A stretch of DNA of 35,631 bases from Actinomycetes bacterium (GCA_021810705.1 JAJZID010000005.1:1-35631); one strand, 5' to 3'; positions 1 through 9,784 are shown, counted from the first letter of the stretch. Notes: generated from the sequence alone by a model not told the origin. Made by a program: numbers and translations.

Positions 1-1
1 G

Positions 2-82
2 TTGGGCCGCACGCTGGATGCGCTCGATCAGGTCAACTCCAACTACTATCCGCAGACCCGTGAGCACCGACGATCGCACTGA
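2..82 (+). CDS. C-terminal end of an upstream protein, truncated by the window edge (…LGRTLDALDQVNSNYYPQTREHRRSH*)
   Basis: Open frame from base 2 to TGA at 80-82, ending 4 bp before the ATG of the MoxR gene; plausible protein-like composition. Confidence 0.35.
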   Translation: MGRTLDALDQVNSNYYPQTREHRRSH

Positions 83-86
83 CGCC

Positions 87-1061
87 ATGCCGGTCGAGGA
101 GATCGCGACGCTGGCGGCGCGGGTGCTCGAGCGCGTCGGCACGGTCGTGGTCGGTATGGAGGAGGCGCTCACGCTGGCGCTCGCCGCGATCCTGGCCGGT
201 GGTCACGTGCTCTTTGAGGATGTGCCTGGGTTGGGCAAGACGCTCGCCGCCCGCAGTCTCGCGAGCGCGCTCGGACTCGACTTCCGTCGCCTGCAGTGCA
301 CCCCCGACCTGCTGCCCGCCGATATCACCGGCTCGTTCGTCTATTCGCCCGCGACCACCGAGTTCAGCTTCCGCCCAGGGCCGGTGTTCACCGGGCTGTT
401 TCTCGCCGATGAGATCAACCGCACATCGCCAAAGACACAGTCGGCGCTGCTCGAGGCGATGGCTGAGGGGCAGGTGACGGTGGAGGGTACGAGCTTCAAG
501 CTGCCCTCTCCGTTCCATGTGATCGCCACCTCCAACCCGATCGAGTACGAGGGCACCTACGCGCTGCCGGAGGCGCAGCTCGACCGCTTCATGCTGCGCC
601 TCGCGGTCGGCTACCCGTCGCGTGAGGGTGAGACCAGGGTGCTGCTGAACCGCGTGGAGCGCCGCCACGAGGTGGCGACCGTCGAGCCGGTCATCGCGCC
701 GGGCGTGCTGGCGGCGATGCAGGCAGGCATCGAGAGCGTCTACGTCGAGCCCGACATCGCCCGCTACTGCGTCGACATCGCCGCCGCCACCAGGCGCGAG
801 AGCGTCGTCGAGGTCGGCGCCTCGCCGCGTGGCTCCCAGGGTCTGATGCTCGTTGGGCGCTCCCTGGCGGTGCTCGACGGCCGGGACTTCGTCACCCCGG
901 AGGATGTCAAGCGCGTGGCGGTTCCGGTGCTTGCCCACCGCCTCTCGCTGACAACGCAGGCCTGGGCGGATGGCACCAACACGGCCGATGTCCTCGCGCG
1001 CGTGCTCACGCAGGTTCCCGGGCCGCCAACGGTGGCCCAGCGCACCGCCGCCGGGCGGTGA
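87..1061 (+). CDS. MoxR-family AAA+ ATPase
   Basis: Walker A-like EDVPGLGKT, Walker B-like LFLADEINRTSPKTQSALLEAM, and ATSNPIEYEGTYALPEAQLDRF typical of MoxR; start set at the internal ATG (87). Confidence 0.93.
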   Translation: MPVEEIATLAARVLERVGTVVVGMEEALTLALAAILAGGHVLFEDVPGLGKTLAARSLASALGLDFRRLQCTPDLLPADITGSFVYSPATTEFSFRPGPVFTGLFLADEINRTSPKTQSALLEAMAEGQVTVEGTSFKLPSPFHVIATSNPIEYEGTYALPEAQLDRFMLRLAVGYPSREGETRVLLNRVERRHEVATVEPVIAPGVLAAMQAGIESVYVEPDIARYCVDIAAATRRESVVEVGASPRGSQGLMLVGRSLAVLDGRDFVTPEDVKRVAVPVLAHRLSLTTQAWADGTNTADVLARVLTQVPGPPTVAQRTAAGR

Positions 1062-2407
1062 GCACGCCGCCCGCCAGCTCTCAGCCGCCAGCGGGCGCGA
1101 TAACGACGCCGCGCTGGACGATGGCACCGACCCTGGTGGCGTCGGCGGCCATCGCGGTGCTCCTGGCGGCGATCGCCGTGATCGCCGGCAATCTTGTGAT
1201 CGCGCTGATGGCGCTGCCACTGATCGTGGCGGTGTCGATCGGCTGGGACCGCCTGCCGGCCGCCGACGACCAGCTCTCCACCCGGCTTACGCTCACCGAC
1301 GCTGGCGGCGGTCATGTCGCCTACCGCCTCGAGACGACGCTGCCCGAGCGCGTGGCCGCCGTTGTTGTGCGCCAGAGCCTGCTGGGCGCAGAGCCCCGGG
1401 AGCTCGTGCTCGCCGGCCCGCAGGCCGGCGAGCTGGCCGGCGAGGTGGCGCTGCTGCACTCCGGGCCACAGGAGGTGGTGCGCTTCGAGCTGCGCCTGCT
1501 CGGCGACGAACAGGCCGCGATCAGCCTGCCCGAGGACCCGATCGTCGGTGAGCTTGTCGTGGCTCCGGCCAGCACCCGGGTCCGCTCGCTGCCGCTGCCG
1601 GTGCGCCTGCAGGGGATGACCGGCACGCACGAGTCCGCGCGGCTGGGCGACGGTGGCGAGTTCCGTGACATCCACCCGTTCAGCCCGGGTGACCGCCTGC
1701 GCCGGATCGACTGGCGCGCGACCGCGCGTCTGGGGATGAATGCCGGTGAGCTCTACGTCAGGCGCACCAACGCGCTGGCCGACGCGACCGTGCTGATCGT
1801 GATGGACAGCCGCGACGATGTGGGGGAGGAGGTCGCCGAGTGGAGCCGCAACGCCGCCGGTAAGAAGGGACTGAGCTCGCTGGACGTGGCGCGCGAGGCG
1901 GCAAGCTCGCTCGCCGGCGCCTACATCGCGGCCGGTGACCGGGTCGGCTTCCAGGATCTATCGAGCCGCGCCCGCATGATCGCCCACGCAGGCGGCACCC
2001 GCCACCTCTGGAAGCTGGCACGCGCGATCGAGGTGACCGCCCCCTCACAGGTTCCCTTCAGGCACAGGCGAGCGCCGATCGTTCCGCCTGGGGCGCTTGT
2101 CTACCTGCTCTCCAGTCTGCTGGACGACCAGCCCGTGGATTTGGCGCTGCGCTGGCTCTCGGGCGGGCACCGGGTGATTGCCGTGGACGTGCTGCCACCG
2201 CCTCGCTTTGTTCGCGCCGACCGCCGCCAGCGGATCGCGCACCGGATGATCATGATGGCCCGAGACGACCGTATCCGCACGCTGCGCAGCCATGGGGTGG
2301 AGCTCCTACGCTGGGCCACAGATGAAGGCGCGCTGCCGCTCGCGGCACGGCTCGAGCTGCTCAGCCGACCGGTGCGACGCCGTGGCTCACGGGCGGTGAG
2401 ACGGTGA
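1058..2407 (+). CDS. DUF58 domain-containing protein
   Basis: 4-bp overlap with the MoxR gene; two N-terminal TM segments; GDGGEFRDIHPFSPGDRLRRIDWRATARLG is the DUF58 signature. Confidence 0.9.
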   Translation: MSTPPASSQPPAGAITTPRWTMAPTLVASAAIAVLLAAIAVIAGNLVIALMALPLIVAVSIGWDRLPAADDQLSTRLTLTDAGGGHVAYRLETTLPERVAAVVVRQSLLGAEPRELVLAGPQAGELAGEVALLHSGPQEVVRFELRLLGDEQAAISLPEDPIVGELVVAPASTRVRSLPLPVRLQGMTGTHESARLGDGGEFRDIHPFSPGDRLRRIDWRATARLGMNAGELYVRRTNALADATVLIVMDSRDDVGEEVAEWSRNAAGKKGLSSLDVAREAASSLAGAYIAAGDRVGFQDLSSRARMIAHAGGTRHLWKLARAIEVTAPSQVPFRHRRAPIVPPGALVYLLSSLLDDQPVDLALRWLSGGHRVIAVDVLPPPRFVRADRRQRIAHRMIMMARDDRIRTLRSHGVELLRWATDEGALPLAARLELLSRPVRRRGSRAVRR

Positions 2408-2952
2408 ACGTTGGCGAGCTCCCGACGCTGCGGCGCCTGCGAGCGCCGGCCGACCTACCGGCCCGGGCTCCGATCCCGGGCGCCGCGGTGCGCCTGGCAC
2501 TGGTGGCCGTGGCGGTCGCGTTGGCGCTTTTGGTCTACGGGCCACATGGCTGGTTCTACGTCGGTGTGCTGCTGGCGCTGCTCGCCGCCTCGGTGCCCGA
2601 CTACATGTTCGGCTGGCTTTTGATCCTGTTTCTGGCACTTGGCGAGCTCGGCCACCGCGCGGTGCTCGACTGGCGCATCCTGGTGCTGATCGCCGGCGTC
2701 CATCTGCTGCACATCCTCGCCGGCCTGAGCTATGTGGTGCCGTGGCGCAGCTGGCTCTCACCAGTCGCACTGCTCGCGCCGCTGCGGCGCTTTGTGGTCA
2801 TCCAGGTGCCGTGTCAGCTGATCGCCGTCGGGGCGCTTGAGCTGTTGGCGCCCGCCGCAAACGGGCACCGGCCGCTCACCTTTGCGGCTTTCACACTGGC
2901 CGGCGCGGCGGCGCTGGCGCTGCTGGCACGCCTGCTCCTGCGCGGGCGTTGA
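2404..2952 (+). CDS. Small multi-pass membrane protein of unknown function in the MoxR-DUF58 operon
   Basis: 4-bp overlap with the DUF58 gene; several hydrophobic segments. Confidence 0.7.
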   Translation: MNVGELPTLRRLRAPADLPARAPIPGAAVRLALVAVAVALALLVYGPHGWFYVGVLLALLAASVPDYMFGWLLILFLALGELGHRAVLDWRILVLIAGVHLLHILAGLSYVVPWRSWLSPVALLAPLRRFVVIQVPCQLIAVGALELLAPAANGHRPLTFAAFTLAGAAALALLARLLLRGR

Positions 2953-3123
2953 GCGCCGGCGGGAAATTACACGGCAGCCGCCGCGCTTAAACACCGACTC
3001 GCTCTAGGTGTAGGCCCGCAGCCGCCGTAGGAGCCTCCCACGATGGCTCAGGCTCCCTGTGCGGTGATCATCTGTGTTGCAACCGGAGGACTGAAACTCC
3101 CAGACAACAAGGAGGAACCCGGA

Positions 3124-3795
3124 ATGCAACGCAGAGTTTTCGATAGGCTCGTATCAGGCACGGGTGCGCTGTTGGTGGTGGTGCTCTTGGTCGCTGGCGG
3201 GTTGCTCACGTGGGGCTCAAGCTTCGCTTCGAACAACGTCCACAACCAGCTGGCCCAGCAGCAGATCTTCTTCCCCACCCAGAGCGAGATCAACGCCGTC
3301 AAGGCGCAGTACGCGAAGGGCGGGCAGAAGGCCGTAACCGACCCAGAGTTTCCCAACGCCAAGCTGATGATCCCGGCGCTTTCGCCCTACGCCGGCAAGC
3401 AGCTCCTGACGGGCACCGAGGCACAGGTCTACGCCAACGACTTCATCGGCCAGCACCTGTACGCGATGCCGCTGCACGGCATCTACAGCAAGGTCAGCAC
3501 GGCAGCCCGTGCGGCCAAGCCGGGTAGCAAGGCTGCGGCTGAGTTCAGCGGGCTTGAGACGACCGTCTTCCAGGGCACCACGCTACGCGGCCTGCTGCTT
3601 GAGGCCTACGGGTTCGGGGTTGTCGGAACGGTGATGATGTGGGGTGCGGTCGCGGCCTACGCCGGCGCGGTCCTGCTCCTGATCCTCACGCTCCTCGGCC
3701 TCCGTCACGCAGCCCAGACCCCGCCGGATGCGCGGGTTCTGGAAGGCACCGACGCCTACAGGGCCGAGCGCAAGGAGACCGTCAGCGTCAACTGA
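3124..3795 (+). CDS. Membrane protein of unknown function with N- and C-terminal TM segments
   Basis: Strong SD (AAGGAGG) 8-10 bp before ATG 3124; hydrophobic segments LLVVVLLVAGGLL and AVAAYAGAVLLLILTLLGL. Confidence 0.75.
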   Translation: MQRRVFDRLVSGTGALLVVVLLVAGGLLTWGSSFASNNVHNQLAQQQIFFPTQSEINAVKAQYAKGGQKAVTDPEFPNAKLMIPALSPYAGKQLLTGTEAQVYANDFIGQHLYAMPLHGIYSKVSTAARAAKPGSKAAAEFSGLETTVFQGTTLRGLLLEAYGFGVVGTVMMWGAVAAYAGAVLLLILTLLGLRHAAQTPPDARVLEGTDAYRAERKETVSVN

Positions 3796-3888
3796 ACTTC
3801 AAAACTTCGGCTCGCAGCCCGGAACCTGACCGGGGAGACCGGGACCGCGAGCCGAGCGCTGGGGTCCTCCGCCACACGCCCCCAACAA

Positions 3889-3920
3889 GACGCCCGCGCT
3901 GGTTTACCAGCGCGGGCGTC
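3889..3920. terminator. Bidirectional hairpin terminator candidate between convergent genes
   Basis: Perfect 14-bp inverted repeat GACGCCCGCGCTGG-TTTA-CCAGCGCGGGCGTC, 8 bp beyond the KAS gene stop and 94 bp after the membrane-protein gene. Confidence 0.75.
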
Positions 3921-3927
3921 GCGCGTT

Positions 3928-5196
3928 TCAGACCGCTGTCAGCACCAGCACGCAGTTCTGCCCACCGAAGCCGAAGGCGTTGACGATGGCGGTCCCGACC
4001 ACTGCCTCGCGCGCCACGAGCGGCACATAGTCAAGGTCGCAGGCCGGGTCGGGGGTCTCGAGGTTGATCGTCGGCGGCACCCGGCCGTCGCGCATCGCCA
4101 GCACGCTGACCATCGCGCCGAGCGCCCCGGCCGCACCGATCATGTGCCCGACCATCGACTTGGGCGAGCTGACCAGCAGGCTGTCGGCGGCGCTGCCAAA
4201 GACATCACGGATCGCGCTTGTCTCGACCGCGTCGTTGATCCGGGTGGCGGTTCCGTGCGCGCAGATGTAGTCGACCTCGGCCGGGTCGGTGCCGGTGCGC
4301 TCGAGCGCGAGTGCCATCGCCCGGCGCGGCTGGCGTCCGGTGGGGTCCGGGTGGCTGATGTGAAAGGCATCGGCGGTGAGCGCGCCGCCCGCCAGGGTGG
4401 CGTAGGTGCGGGCGCCGCGCGCGGCGGCGTGTGCGGCTGACTCGATCACGAACAGCACCGCGCCCTCGCCGTAGACGAAACCGTCGCGATCGGCCGAGAA
4501 GGGCCGGCTGGCGCGCTGCGGCTCGTCGTTGCGGGCTGACAGCGCGCCCATGTTGCACAGCCCGGCGAACATCACCGGCGCGATCCCGGCGTCGGTGCCG
4601 CCGGCCACCACCACGTCGGCCTCGCCCGCCAGGATCAGTCGGCGCGCCTCGAGCAGCGCCGCGTTGCCGCTCGCGCAGGCCAGCGAGCTGGCGGTGACGG
4701 GGCCGTGCAGGCCGAGGTCGATCGCGACCTCGCAGGCCGGCATGTTCGGGATCATCGACGGCACGTAGTAGGGGCTCACGGCCCTCAGACCCTCGGCGAT
4801 CAGGCCACGAACGTTGGTCTCGCTCTCGGGAATCCCCGGCACGGCGGTGTTCACCACCACACCCACGCGCTCATAATCGGCCAGCTGCTCGATTCCAGCG
4901 CCGGGCTCAAAACCCGCATCGGCGAAGGCCTCGCGCGCGGCCGCGACCGCCAGCTGCGAGAAGCGGGCCGAGCGCCGTGCGCGCTTGGTGCCGAGCAGCG
5001 CCTCGGCGTCAAAGCCCTTGACCTCGGCGGCGATCCGAGTGGGCAGCGACGAAGCGTCGAAGTGGGTGATCTCGGCGACACCCGACTCGCCGGCGAGCAG
5101 CCCCCGCCAGGTGCTCGGCACGTCGAGCCCAAGTGGTGTGACGGCGCCGATGCCGGTGATCACCGGATCGCCGCCGTGCGATGCCGGGGCGCTCAA
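3928..5196 (-). CDS. Beta-ketoacyl synthase (KAS II/FabF-like)
   Basis: Thiolase fold motifs TASSLACASGNAA (Cys), CAHGTATRINDAVE (His), SPKSMVGHMIGAAGA (Lys/His), NAFGFGGQNCVLVL. Confidence 0.92.
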   Translation of the reverse strand: MSAPASHGGDPVITGIGAVTPLGLDVPSTWRGLLAGESGVAEITHFDASSLPTRIAAEVKGFDAEALLGTKRARRSARFSQLAVAAAREAFADAGFEPGAGIEQLADYERVGVVVNTAVPGIPESETNVRGLIAEGLRAVSPYYVPSMIPNMPACEVAIDLGLHGPVTASSLACASGNAALLEARRLILAGEADVVVAGGTDAGIAPVMFAGLCNMGALSARNDEPQRASRPFSADRDGFVYGEGAVLFVIESAAHAAARGARTYATLAGGALTADAFHISHPDPTGRQPRRAMALALERTGTDPAEVDYICAHGTATRINDAVETSAIRDVFGSAADSLLVSSPKSMVGHMIGAAGALGAMVSVLAMRDGRVPPTINLETPDPACDLDYVPLVAREAVVGTAIVNAFGFGGQNCVLVLTAV

Positions 5197-6863
5197 GGGC
5201 GCTCCAGCAGGCCTGCCTGCACGTCGGCAAGCGCCTGCTCGCGCAAACGGTAGTGGAGCTTCTTGCCGGTCGCAGTCAGCGGGATCTCGTCGATGAAGCG
5301 GTAGGCGCGCGGGCGCTTGTAGTCGGCCAGCATCGGGTGCTCGCGGGCGTGGCGGTCGAGCTCGGCGGCGTCCAGCGGGACGCCGCCGCGGGCAACCACG
5401 TAGGCGAGCACCAGCTCACCCCAGCGCTCGTCGGGCAGGCCAACCACCACCGAGTCGGCCACCGCCGGGTGCTCGTTGAGGATCGCCTCGACCTGTGTGG
5501 GGTGCACATTCTCGCCGCCGGAGATGATCATGTCGTCCTTGCGCCCCACGATCGTCACGTAGCGCTCCTCGTCCCAGGTGGCAAGGTCGCCGATGTAGAG
5601 CCAGCCGTCGCGGAAGCGGGCGGCCTGCTCCTCGTTGTTGTTCACGTAGGCGTAGCCGGACTTGACCGAGCGCACGATCACCTCGCCGACCTCCTGCCCG
5701 TCCTGCGCGGCAAGGTCGTCGGGGTCAGCGACACGGTCCTCATAGACCTTCACCACGGCGACGTCGTCGTCGGTGCAGGCGCGGCCGGCCGAGCCGGCGT
5801 GGGCGGGCAGGTCGCTGGGGCGCAGAAACGTGTTCCAGAACGCCTCGGTGGTGCCGTAGCCGTTGAAGATACGGGGTGTCAGCAGCTCCTGGTAGCGCAG
5901 GCAGGACTCGCGGTCAAGCGGTGAGCCCATGGTCACGATCCCGCGCAGGCTGGAGAGCTCGCGTGGCCGGGCCTGCTGTTCTGCGGCGAGCATCGCCAGG
6001 TTGGTGGGGGCGCCGATCAGGAAGGTGAGCTGGTGCTCGGCCACCCAGTCGAGCACGGTGGCGGCGTCGAAGCTGCGCAGCGCCACCGCGCAGGCGCCGA
6101 CATAGAAGACGGGGTTGGGGCCGCCCGAGTACAGGCCGCCGCGGTGAAACCACGGGGTCATGTTGAGCGTGCGGTCCTCGGGCGAGAGCGGGAAGTGCAT
6201 GATCACGTCGTGGGCTGAGAAGACCTCCACGACATCGGGCAGCGAAACACCCTTGGGCAGGCCGGTGGTGCCTGAGGTGTAAAGGCGCGTGGTCTCTGCG
6301 TAGATCGAGCGCTCCGCTGCCGGCGGCGGCTCGCTGCCGGCAGGAGCGAGGATCTCGGCAAACGGGATCGCGGCACCGACGGGGCTTGTCCAGTCCTGGT
6401 GGTTGACGCCGACCACCAGCGACGGGTGGTGGTCAGCCAGCCACAGCGCCTCGGCGCCGACCGCCGTCAGGCTCGAGTCGAGGATGAACACCTTGGGTCG
6501 GCTGTCGTCCAGCACGTGTGCGACCTCGCCAGCGGCCAGACGGAAGTTGATCGGCGCAGCGATCGCGCCGAGCCGCTGGCAGGCGATCCAGACCAGGGCG
6601 AACTCAGGCCCGTTCAACAGGTCGAAGACAACCACGTCCTCGGTGCGTACGCCGCGCTCGTGGAGCCCGGCCGCCAGTCGGCCCGTGTCCTCCCAGAGCT
6701 GCGCGTAGGTCCATTGCCGTCCGCCCGCGGGATCGTGAAGCGCCGGCCGCGAGGCGTAGCGCAGGCTGTTGCGCCGCACCCCGGCCAGGTAGCCGAAGTG
6801 CTGCTCAAAGACCTCCCGGAAGCCCTCCGGGTCGTAGCGGTAGTGATGGTTTCCTGAGCTCAC
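5193..6863 (-). CDS. Class I adenylate-forming acyl-CoA synthetase
   Basis: LYTSGTTGLPKGV, YGTTEAFW, GWLYIGDLATWDEERYVTIVGRKDDMIISGGENVHPTQVE, TATGKKLHYRLR. Confidence 0.93.
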   Translation of the reverse strand: MSSGNHHYRYDPEGFREVFEQHFGYLAGVRRNSLRYASRPALHDPAGGRQWTYAQLWEDTGRLAAGLHERGVRTEDVVVFDLLNGPEFALVWIACQRLGAIAAPINFRLAAGEVAHVLDDSRPKVFILDSSLTAVGAEALWLADHHPSLVVGVNHQDWTSPVGAAIPFAEILAPAGSEPPPAAERSIYAETTRLYTSGTTGLPKGVSLPDVVEVFSAHDVIMHFPLSPEDRTLNMTPWFHRGGLYSGGPNPVFYVGACAVALRSFDAATVLDWVAEHQLTFLIGAPTNLAMLAAEQQARPRELSSLRGIVTMGSPLDRESCLRYQELLTPRIFNGYGTTEAFWNTFLRPSDLPAHAGSAGRACTDDDVAVVKVYEDRVADPDDLAAQDGQEVGEVIVRSVKSGYAYVNNNEEQAARFRDGWLYIGDLATWDEERYVTIVGRKDDMIISGGENVHPTQVEAILNEHPAVADSVVVGLPDERWGELVLAYVVARGGVPLDAAELDRHAREHPMLADYKRPRAYRFIDEIPLTATGKKLHYRLREQALADVQAGLLERP

Positions 6864-7786
6864 GCGGTGCCTCCTGACCTTACGGTGGCGGCCTCTGCGG
6901 CCACCTGGCCGGTCGATCTTAATGCCTGCGTGACCGCCGCCAGGCGACCGATCTGCTCAAGCGGCGCGGCGCCCATCGGCAGCAGCAGGATCTCGCTGAC
7001 CCCGACCTGCGCGTAGGGCGCAAGGAAGTCGCTCACCGCTGCGTCCGTGCCGATCGCGCTCCAGCGCTCAACCTGCTCGAGCGCCATCCCATACTGGCCG
7101 TGCACATGTGCCGCGGCCTGCTCGCGGGCGCTGGCGGCGTCATCACCGACGTGCGCCAGCACCAGCAGCGCGAGCCTTGGTGCCGGGCGACCCTGCGCGG
7201 CCGCGAGCTCGCCCAGACGCTCGCCGCGCTGGGCGAGCGTCTGGGGCGAGATCCACATCGGCAGCCAGGCGTCGGCGAAGCGGGCGGCCCGCTCAAGCGC
7301 GCGGTCGCTGCGCCCGCCGACCAGCAGCGGCGGCATCGGCGCGGGCGGCTCGAGCATGGGCTCGCCGGCGCCAGCCAGCAGGGCCGGCAGGCGCGCAAGC
7401 GCCTCATCAAGGCGTGCGCCACGGCCCGCCAGCGGCAACCCGGCGGCGGCATACTCCTGCGGAAACTCGCCACCGACGCCGACCCCCAGCGCAAGCCTGC
7501 CGCCCGAGAGGTGCTGCAGCGTCGCGATCTGCTTGGCAGCCCAGGCGCTCTGGCGCAGCCCCAGGAGCATCACGCTGAAGCCGAGCGTGACTCGCTCTGT
7601 GACCGCTGCGGCGGCACCCAGGCAGATCGTCGCGTCCAGCACCGGTGCCGGGCAACTGAGGTGGTCGCCGACCCACACGGAGTCAAACCCGGCCGCCTCT
7701 GCCAGGCGTGCGCTCTCGGCCACAGGGAAGCCTGCGCCTGTGCGCAATGGATCGAATGTCGGCAGCAGAACGCCCCAGGCGGTCAT
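6860..7786 (-). CDS. LLM-class (luciferase-like) flavin/F420-dependent oxidoreductase
   Basis: LAEAAGFDSVWVGDHL, VTLGFSVMLLGLR, LSGGRLALGVGVGG; start chosen at MTAWGVLLPTF. Confidence 0.87.
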   Translation of the reverse strand: MTAWGVLLPTFDPLRTGAGFPVAESARLAEAAGFDSVWVGDHLSCPAPVLDATICLGAAAAVTERVTLGFSVMLLGLRQSAWAAKQIATLQHLSGGRLALGVGVGGEFPQEYAAAGLPLAGRGARLDEALARLPALLAGAGEPMLEPPAPMPPLLVGGRSDRALERAARFADAWLPMWISPQTLAQRGERLGELAAAQGRPAPRLALLVLAHVGDDAASAREQAAAHVHGQYGMALEQVERWSAIGTDAAVSDFLAPYAQVGVSEILLLPMGAAPLEQIGRLAAVTQALRSTGQVAAEAATVRSGGTA

Positions 7787-7792
7787 CTCGAT

Positions 7793-7809
7793 GTTCGAAG
7801 CTAACGAAC
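7793..7809. promoter_or_regulatory. Possible operator: GTTCG-N7-CGAAC dyad just upstream of the LLM gene start
   Basis: GTTCGAAGCTAACGAAC read directly; 6 bp upstream of the chosen ATG. Confidence 0.3.
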
Positions 7810-7889
7810 TTCGCGGCGCTTGGCCCGTCCGGCCCCGACGCATGGGGGGTCAGGAAGCGCGATCCTTGCGGGTTTTCAGCGCCGCCAGA

Positions 7890-8564
7890 TCAGCGGGGCG
7901 GTTGGGCCAGCCCGGTGCGGTAGGCGTAGTTGACAGCCTGGGCGCGGTCGCGCAACCCGGCCTTGGCAAAGGCGTGGTTGATGTGGGACTTGACGGTCGC
8001 GGGGCTGACGTACAGCCGCTGCGCGATCTCCAGGTTGCTCAGCCCCGCGGCGATCAGCCCGAGCACCTCTGCCTCGCGCGGCGTGAGCTCGTCGGGCAGC
8101 GCACCGAAGGCTGTGCCATCAGGCCTGTCTGGCGGCGCTGGCCCGCTGGCCAGCGCCGCCACCACATGGTGCTGGATCGACGGGTCGAGGCTCGCGGACC
8201 CCGCGGCGACGCTGAGGATCGCCGCGCGGATGTCCTCGCTTGAGGCGTCCTTGGTCAGGTAGCCCCTGGCGCCGGCGCGCAGCACGCCGAGCACGCTCTC
8301 GTCGTCGGCGTAGGTGGTGAGCGCGATCACGCCGATCTGAGGAGCGCGCTCGCGCAGGCGTCTGGTCGCCTCGATGCCGTCGATCCCCGGCATCCGCAGG
8401 TCCATCAGCACCACCTGCGGTGCGAGCTCGGCTGCCAGCGCGAGCGCCTGCTCGCCGTCCGCGGCGGCGCCGACCAGCTCCACGCCCTCGAGCAGCCCGA
8501 TCAGTGTGGCGAGGCTCTCGCGGACCAGGCGCTGGTCGTCTGCCAGCAGTACGCGGACGCTCAT
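7890..8564 (-). CDS. NarL/LuxR-family response regulator
   Basis: Receiver motifs LLADDQRLV, VVLMDLRMPGIDGIEA, YLTKDAS; HTH LTPREAEVLGLIAAGLSNLEIAQRLYVSPATVKSHINHAFAK. Confidence 0.95.
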   Translation of the reverse strand: MSVRVLLADDQRLVRESLATLIGLLEGVELVGAAADGEQALALAAELAPQVVLMDLRMPGIDGIEATRRLRERAPQIGVIALTTYADDESVLGVLRAGARGYLTKDASSEDIRAAILSVAAGSASLDPSIQHHVVAALASGPAPPDRPDGTAFGALPDELTPREAEVLGLIAAGLSNLEIAQRLYVSPATVKSHINHAFAKAGLRDRAQAVNYAYRTGLAQPPR

Positions 8565-9718
8565 GCCGGCAGCCGCAGCTCGACGCGGAAGCCGCGTTCG
8601 GTGGGGGATGCAAGCAGCTCTCCGCCGAGCAGCCGTGCGCGCTCGCGCATCCCGGCCAGTCCGTGGCCGGCGTTCTGTAGTGGCGCGGGCGGAGGCGGGA
8701 CGCCGGCGGCGCCATGGTCCTCAACGACCAGCACGGTGAGCGCCGGCAGGTAGTCGAGGCTGACGCTGACACCCTGCGCCGCGGCGTGGCGGCGCACGTT
8801 GGTGAGCGCCTCCTGGGCTGTGCGATAGACCGCCAGGCGAGCTTGCGCGCTGAGCTCGCGCGGTTCGCCGTTGACCGCCACCGCCACCGGCAGTCCCGCC
8901 TGCTCGCCGAACGCGTCCGCCAGCGCCGCCAGGCGCTCAGGGCCGGGCAGCTCCTGGCCGTGCGCCACGGCGACCGCGTGGCGGGCGTCGTCCAGGCCGC
9001 CGGCGGCGAGTGCGTGGGCCTGCTGGATCGCGTCGACCAGCTGCGGGTCGGCGCCGTGGTCGCGCGCGAGCAGGCGTGTTGACTCGAGCTGCAGCGCAAG
9101 TGCTGAGAGCGAGTGTGCGAGCACGTCGTGCAGCTCGCGCGCGATCCGGGCGCGCTCGGCTTGCGCGGCCGCCTCCACGGCGGCTGTGCGCGACGCCTCC
9201 AGCTCGCGGTTGCGCTCGCCGAGCATCCGCATCAGCCGCAGGATGAGATACCAGGGAATGATGGCCACCGACGCCGAGAGCGCCGTGTCGAACCGCCCCT
9301 GGACCAGCGCGCCGAGCGTGAACGGCGCCGTGCCGGCAGCCAGCATCATCGCCCCCCAGCGGCGGTCGAGCGTGCTTGCCGCGACGATCGCCACGTAGTA
9401 GGGCCCCGCCAGCCAGATGCCGTTCGGTTGATAGACGGCGAGCAGCACCGCGCCTGCGACCACGCCGAGCAGCAGCGCCATCTGCGGGCCCGGCCGGCGG
9501 TTGAGCGTCAGGGCGCCGGGCGGGCCGCCGCCGCGCGGTCGTGCCAGGATGCCGCAGACGGCCATCAGCGCGACGCCCGCGAGCACCGGCAGCCCGCGCC
9601 CGCTGAGGCCCGGCAGCGGACGCGTCGTAGCGGTGAAGGCCACCAACACTGCCAGCCAGCCCACGCCGATGCTGCGCAGTATCCGGGCCTCCGCGGGCCT
9701 GGTTGCCTGGCTGTTCAT
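8561..9718 (-). CDS. NarL-type (HisKA_3) membrane sensor histidine kinase
   Basis: ARIARELHDVLAHSLSALALQLES H-box, QEALTNVRRHA N-box, GHGLAGMRERARLLGG; 4-bp overlap with the response regulator. Confidence 0.93.
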   Translation of the reverse strand: MNSQATRPAEARILRSIGVGWLAVLVAFTATTRPLPGLSGRGLPVLAGVALMAVCGILARPRGGGPPGALTLNRRPGPQMALLLGVVAGAVLLAVYQPNGIWLAGPYYVAIVAASTLDRRWGAMMLAAGTAPFTLGALVQGRFDTALSASVAIIPWYLILRLMRMLGERNRELEASRTAAVEAAAQAERARIARELHDVLAHSLSALALQLESTRLLARDHGADPQLVDAIQQAHALAAGGLDDARHAVAVAHGQELPGPERLAALADAFGEQAGLPVAVAVNGEPRELSAQARLAVYRTAQEALTNVRRHAAAQGVSVSLDYLPALTVLVVEDHGAAGVPPPPAPLQNAGHGLAGMRERARLLGGELLASPTERGFRVELRLPA

Positions 9719-9784
9719 GCCCGCACACAATAAGCCGCGGGCGCGTGGGCGTCATCGGCGTCCGGGTGGAGTGTCGGGAGCCGT

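Noticed and set aside
33-1220. 395-aa minus-strand ORF antisense to the MoxR gene
   Set aside because: Arg/Ala/Gly-rich shadow ORF with no recognisable motif; overlaps a certain MoxR CDS.
3031-3058. GGAGCCT…AGGCTCC inverted repeat upstream of the membrane-protein gene
   Set aside because: 7-bp arms with a 13-nt loop are expected by chance at this GC content; no supporting context.
5181-6857. Plus-strand ORFs antisense to the acyl-CoA synthetase (e.g. 5181-5924, 6399-6857)
   Set aside because: Shadow ORFs over a strongly supported AMP-binding CDS; no protein motifs.
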